A DNA stretch of 64,000 nucleotides. It comes from Blasia pusilla. Its lineage: Eukaryota > Marchantiophyta > Marchantiopsida > Blasiales. Positions 59,580-64,000 of this stretch are shown one piece after another. The stretch is from assembly GCA_050084515.1 (NCBI GenBank), contig CM114271.1, forward strand, positions 13,702,001 to 13,766,000, in the 5' to 3' direction. Numbering within the stretch: position 1 is the first letter of the stretch; the number at the start of each line of letters is the position of its first letter. The position numbers and the translations under genes were made by a program. The notes beneath the pieces are model-generated. The model was not told the DNA's origin and did no database searches. It was given only the letters and a program-made list of their open reading frames with translations.

Positions 59580-61835
59580 ATGTCTCAAGCACTTGCTGTG
59601 AGGGCAAGTCCTCCACCTCCTCACCAACTATCTATAAACGCAAGACACAATATGGAGGCTAGCCTTAACACCTCCATTGGTCCAACTTCCATTGCCGCCA
59701 ACTCCATAGCCAAAAATGAAGGAGTCTGGCTCACTCTAGTGGCCATCTCAAAAACATTGACATTGGCTCCATCCAAGATGGCACAAGAGTCATCTCTCCA
59801 ACCTCTTGTGAGGTCAACGCACCTATCCCACCTATAGGCACCCCTAGTTGTCTAGGCACCATCGATTGTATGTGAAGTGTCTAGAATGTGAAAGATTGTG
59901 GAACCCTTGCCTATCGCCCATCGGTCCCCTACTCTAGATCGATCTCCACACTACCTCTAAATGGTTTGGTCATTCTCATAGCACCGAGTCACCACCGTAG
60001 GAGCCTCTACCTGAGCCGCACTACACATAAATCTCAAGCTCGCATAATCATCCTCCATATCCAGATACAATGTGGAGGTTTGAGCTACATTAGCTACTCT
60101 TGTCTTTGTGCCTATCACTAGAGGCATCATCGTCATGGTAGCAATCCTCTACTCTAATTGATCGGTGCAAGTGCTCGTGGAAGTGAGGATGTTGCATTGG
60201 GTGTATGTCCTCCATCTCCTCTGGCTGGTGATGAAACCCTACCACCACAGTCATCAAATCCTTGATCTCTACCAACTCTCTTGCCCTCAAGCCCTTGGCC
60301 TACCTCTGGACGTAGCTCTCAGCCAATATCAAAACACATATCCCTAATATGACCATATTGGTGATAATGGTCATACCGCAACTATGGTGGGACCATCCTA
60401 GGTGGCTCCTCAACACTTGGAGGCATCCTTGGCCCTCTACCATGTTGTGGTCAGTCCCTTTCCCTATGGGGACCAACAAGCCAAGGTTGGTCCTTAACCT
60501 AACATATCTACACATCAACGACTAGACAACCTTGATATAAATTTGATATGGAATGTGAAATCTAATGAAACTTGCAATTAGCTATGCTTCATCCAAACAT
60601 CCACTCAATGATACACATTGTGGTAACAGTAGGAGAAAGTCTAAAATATACTCTCAATATGTGTGATCTCTGATCAATCCTAGCCCACTCTCCAAGAGAG
60701 AATCTAGGCTCAATACATCCAAGTTGCACTATATTACATATCCCAACATGGATCTGATCCAAGGAAGAGGAGGAGATTTGAATGAGCTTCATCCGAGGTT
60801 TACCCCCTCGGGCACCTCCATGGGTGACTTGTACACATAGGTAACCTCCTCCTAGCAAGTCACTAATAACCTGGAGTACACAAGGTACTAACTCTCTAAC
60901 AACTACACATGCGGTCCTCTCATGAGACCAATCACCAACTAACCCTTAACCTTATAGGCCCAATTAAGTGGCTCCACACAGAGAATGGGAGGGTCAATCT
61001 CTCCAAGGTTGCCACTCCTCATAAAAGAAGGGTGACCTACACTCATAAATTACCTCTTAAGATTAGGTCACACATGACCTCTAAAAATAGGGAAGTACAA
61101 GACCCCTTTAAGTCCTCAATACTATCTTGCCCTACGTCTCATCTACCATGATAACCACCTTTAATGTAGGTTTCGCCGTGTGAAGCAACATTGGATCTTA
61201 AACTCTCCTCCATAGCTTCTGGTCCAAAGCCCTGTACCAATATTGTAGTGAGTGTGCCTTGATCACTCCATATGTGGCAATGATCAATCACTGCTTGTGC
61301 GTGAACGCCTCTCTCAGACTCTCACCCGATCTCCGCTGAAAATCTTGTAGACTCTTCAGTTTGTCAGTCGGCATGCCTTGGTACGTAGCTCCTCCTTAAC
61401 TATCAAAATAACTACACTGTAGGACTAAAATTGGGTGGTACTCTAGCACTAGGGGTCTCTGCCACCTCGCCGCCCTCACTACCATTATCTCCATCTAGTC
61501 TCTAGGCTAATGGTGTAGGCCTCTCGTCTCTCACTATCCCATTCTACGCCTCGCAGCCACTAGTGGATACTTACCTTGGAGCCTAATATATCCTCCAAGC
61601 ATCAATCTCTACCAAGTGTAGAAACCAAAACTCCCTGTAGTCATCCATTGGAGGACCCTCTAAGTGCTGGAGAAAAACCTTCCACAATGTCCAAGGGTTG
61701 AACCACATAGGGACTCGTATCTTTTGGAAGTCGCACCATTTGTCAAAATCTTAGATGAAATCATCTAAGTCAATGTTTCCTACCGCACCTAAGAAACGAC
61801 GTATGTCTTGGTGGCCCATGGCATCCATCTCCCTC
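59580..61835 (-). pseudogene. Relic E, 5' part: gag and pre-protease region
   Basis: The minus strand from 61,835 reads MGHQDIRRFLGAVGNIDLDD, WCDFQKIRVPMWFNPWTLW, FLQHLEGPPMDDYREFW, homologous to gag of element 1 (RRFSSAVGMIELHD, WCDSQRARNSREFNPFTAW, FQHLEGAPMDDYHEF). A decayed zinc-knuckle region follows near 60,400. A pre-protease block comes next (MATRVSQTPSFLAMELAAME, RLASILC), like PLFSAMELMALG/LAATLC of element 2. Many stops. It is the other half of relic E (47,945-48,497), separated by elements 7 and 2; the ~1 kb from protease to methyltransferase motif I is deleted. Confidence 0.75.
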
Positions 61836-63592
61836 CACTCTCGCCTCTTCTCCTTGTAAGTCAAGCTTTTGTCCAAAAACTTGGCAAAGCTCTTCATCTT
61901 CTTCTTCTGTGATGTCAGTATCCAATGCCCTCACCATCACCATATCTCCAGTCATTTGCCTTTTCCTTTTGATCACATCTATGATCAACTCATGGAAGTC
62001 ACGTTTGGCTATGCCCAAGACTTCCCTCAAAGAAAACTCTATTTTCGCATCCAAAATCCTATCCTCAAGAATCTCTTTTAAATTCGTTCTTGTCTCTATA
62101 TCAAATTGCAACTTGTATGTAGGAGTCTTACACTTGGTCTTCTGGGAAGACCTCAATTCTTTCTCCTTCATTCCACCTTCTTTCATTTGAGAATCCATCA
62201 TAGATTCAGATGTAGAAGGCCCTTCTTCTCTTGATGGTTGCGCCTCTGGTTGCCCTTTCCTTCTTACGGTCCTCGCTCTTCTTGCAGCTTCCTCGAGATC
62301 AGCACCATCATTGTCGCATCTCCTCTTCTCCTCCACACTAGCATCTTGCCAACTCACATGTTTCTCTTGTGCTAGGTATGCTTTAACACATCCAACTTCC
62401 ACTGGATCATCCCATCCAGTCAGATGACGGATAGTCTCTGCCCCTCGTATCATCACTTCTCGAGGAAATTGTAATGATTCACTTTTAGCTACAGATACAA
62501 TAGGCACTTCTATTTTTTCTGCAAAGGTATCAGAATCTAATGCCGTAGTGGCAACTCCTACTTGACTTCTCACTAAGCCTTTCATTCCTCCTCTACCAAA
62601 GTTGGTATTCAACAACATACCAGTCTGCGTTGAATGAATCTTCCCATCTTTGAAGTTTACTATTCCATTCCTAAGAGCTTCTGAAAACTCCTCACATTCT
62701 CGACGTTGATGCTCAACACTATCACACCATATACATTTTCTCACAAAGTTCCTACTTATTGAAGGAGCACCAACACTAGGATTCCTATCAAGTTAAAGCT
62801 CAGCCATTTCTACTCTCAATTCTCTCAAACCTTTCACCAACTCATCTATAGCAGGATCTTCAAGTTTTGTTGAAACGGGCTTAGGCAATGGATTTGAAAT
62901 TGATACCTCCGACTTGAATAGTGCGGTTCTACCTCTACTTCGATTTTGCTTTGTAAGGATAGCAACAGCTTCTTCCACTTTCTTCCAATTAGTGCTAATA
63001 TCTCCTTCTTCGGTCTTGTCCGCCAACATTATGAAAATTTTGTCCTCCAAATTCTCGTCAGCCGCCTCAAGGAATAACTCAGTTTTCCTCAAGTCTAGAG
63101 TTGCTCTTTCGGAAGAAGAAAGCTGAAAAAACCGCTTCTCAAACTCACGCAATAATTCATTTGGAGTCATTCCCTTCCCTGGACGTTGCTTTGTCCATTT
63201 AAAAAACTCCTCTTAGTCACCCGATCCACATCATCATCGAAGAATTCTCTTTTAAGCAACTGCTCATACTCCTCCCACGAGGTTGAATTTTCTGCTCTCA
63301 ACTTCTTCACTTGACTACGAATCTCTTGTATTAGAGCTAACTCAAAACTTGACGCCATATCATCTTCGGGTACACGATTTACCTCCATCTCACAAACGTA
63401 CTCTCGAACATACTTGGTGATGTTTCTCCCATCAAATCTCCCCAATTTCTTTACAATCGCTTGAAGAGCCCTTGTTGATCTTTGCTCTCCTATGTGAACT
63501 CCTCCTTGTTGGCTCAACAATGTTGTCAAAGTTCATAGAAGATCCTCAGCTCCCTCAGTTCCCATTGATGAAGTACTACCAAAAGTAGTCAT
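61836..63592 (-). pseudogene. Gypsy gag of element 5, relative of element 7
   Basis: Starts ATG at 63,592 (MTTFGSTSSMGTEGAEDLL), then TGA. It continues GRFDGRNITKYVREYVCEME, WEEYEQLLKREFFDDD and, in a second frame, NELLREFEKRFFQLSSSERA, a retrotransposon gag capsid domain. A third segment has the CX2CX4HX4C knuckle CIWCDSVEHQRREC and YKLQFDIETRTNLKEILEDR, DAKIEFSLREVLGIAKRDFH, typical of plant gypsy polyproteins just before protease. The gag ends abruptly near 61,840, where the open frame runs on into relic E sequence. Protease, RT and integrase are missing. Confidence 0.87.
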
Positions 63593-63638
63593 CTTGATTA
63601 GACTCCAACTTGCAAACACAATCTACCGTCTCAAAGAT

Positions 63639-63658
63639 CTCTCAGTGGAAGCACCATT
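63639..63658 (-). other. Element 5 primer binding site
   Basis: AATGGTGCTTCCACTGAGAG in sense, directly after the LTR end ACGACA. The position and TGGTGCTTCC start are typical of plant gypsy primer sites; the cognate tRNA was not determined. Confidence 0.6.
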
Positions 63659-64000
63659 TGTCGTGTCGAGAGTCTTTCTTCGAGTAAGGGCATGCCTCCT
63701 AGCTGCGGCAGACGCGGTCGATGCAAGATGAACTCTCTGAGAAGATCTCCTTTTTCAATATAAAATTATTATGTATACTCTCCATTCTCTCACGATAGGT
63801 ATCACAAATGGAAGTGCCGAGTCGATCACTTCTTCGTAACATCGGATCCCAAAATTCCTAACTATAAAATCCCTATAAGCTATTTTACGCTTGTATACGA
63901 GGAAGATAGCACAAGTAGTATTAAACCCTACTTGATCCGGCTTATTAATGTCCATGGATTGCTATATAAGGACATATAAAGTACAATCCCATGTCCTTCC
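63659..64000 (-). repeat. Element 5 5' LTR (runs off the window)
   Basis: The sense end is CTCTCGACACGACA at 63,659. Inverted homology to 59,230-59,579 covers the whole visible part. The start lies beyond the right edge. Confidence 0.85.

Noticed and set aside
48490-59584. ATGTC on both sides of element 7 as a 5-bp TSD
   Set aside because: The left side abuts integrase sequence, not an LTR start, so the match is probably chance after a deletion.

Overview
The window is plant nuclear DNA. It is AT-rich, has two spliced genes with GT-AG introns, SSR tracts, and dense nested Ty3/gypsy, Ty1/copia, CACTA and hAT-like remnants. The gag type at 61.8-63.6 kb and the general style suggest a non-seed land plant (bryophyte, lycophyte or fern) with a large repeat-rich genome, but that is a weak inference.

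Layout. 1-13.6 kb: remnants (CACTA TNP2 transposase, LINE RT scrap, gag relic split by a GC-rich hAT-like MITE, copia relic, gypsy RT relic). 13.6-17.6 kb: (TC)n tract and a 66-bp-TIR element. 17.6-31 kb is the gene-bearing island: an intronless F-box gene (17,615-18,814, -), a five-exon SEC14/CRAL-TRIO gene (22,979-25,758, -) and a small two-exon gene encoding 74 aa (30,694-30,984, -). 31-37.6 kb: retrotransposon debris. 37.6-64 kb: a nested stack of LTR retrotransposons.

The most interesting content is a Ty3/gypsy-like family represented by two full-length insertions: element 1 (37,625-47,940, -, TSD ACCT) and element 2 (49,654-58,588, +, TSD GATT). Relics of at least three more copies are also present. 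Coding order is gag (zinc knuckles) - aspartic protease - DNMT3-like C5 cytosine methyltransferase - reverse transcriptase/RNase H - DDE integrase - PHD finger. The methyltransferase lies inside the polyprotein between protease and RT, and the PHD finger sits where chromoviruses carry a chromodomain.

The termini are unusual. The reverse-transcription LTR, bounded by a polypurine tract on one side and a primer site on the other, is A+B. The integrated element instead starts at B and ends B-A', giving B - genes - A - B - A'. This is what a two-LTR circle would look like if opened at the near-palindromic A|B boundary (GACAGCTGTC or GACAACTGTC). Both insertions have 4-bp TSDs at exactly those ends. 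Directly after the 5' B, each element carries a sequence complementary to the predicted 5' end of its own RNA, about 30 nt downstream of a TATA box. The two sequences differ between elements but stay complementary, which indicates Tf1-like self-primed reverse transcription.

Stratigraphy: an old minus-strand copy (E; 47,945-48,497 and 59,580-61,835) was interrupted by a plus-strand gypsy with a ~1.28-kb LTR. That LTR was then split by element 2, while element 1 inserted into the terminal repeat of E. Coding regions of all copies carry stops or frameshifts, many of them CAG/TGG to TAG/TGA changes of the kind expected from deamination of methylcytosine.
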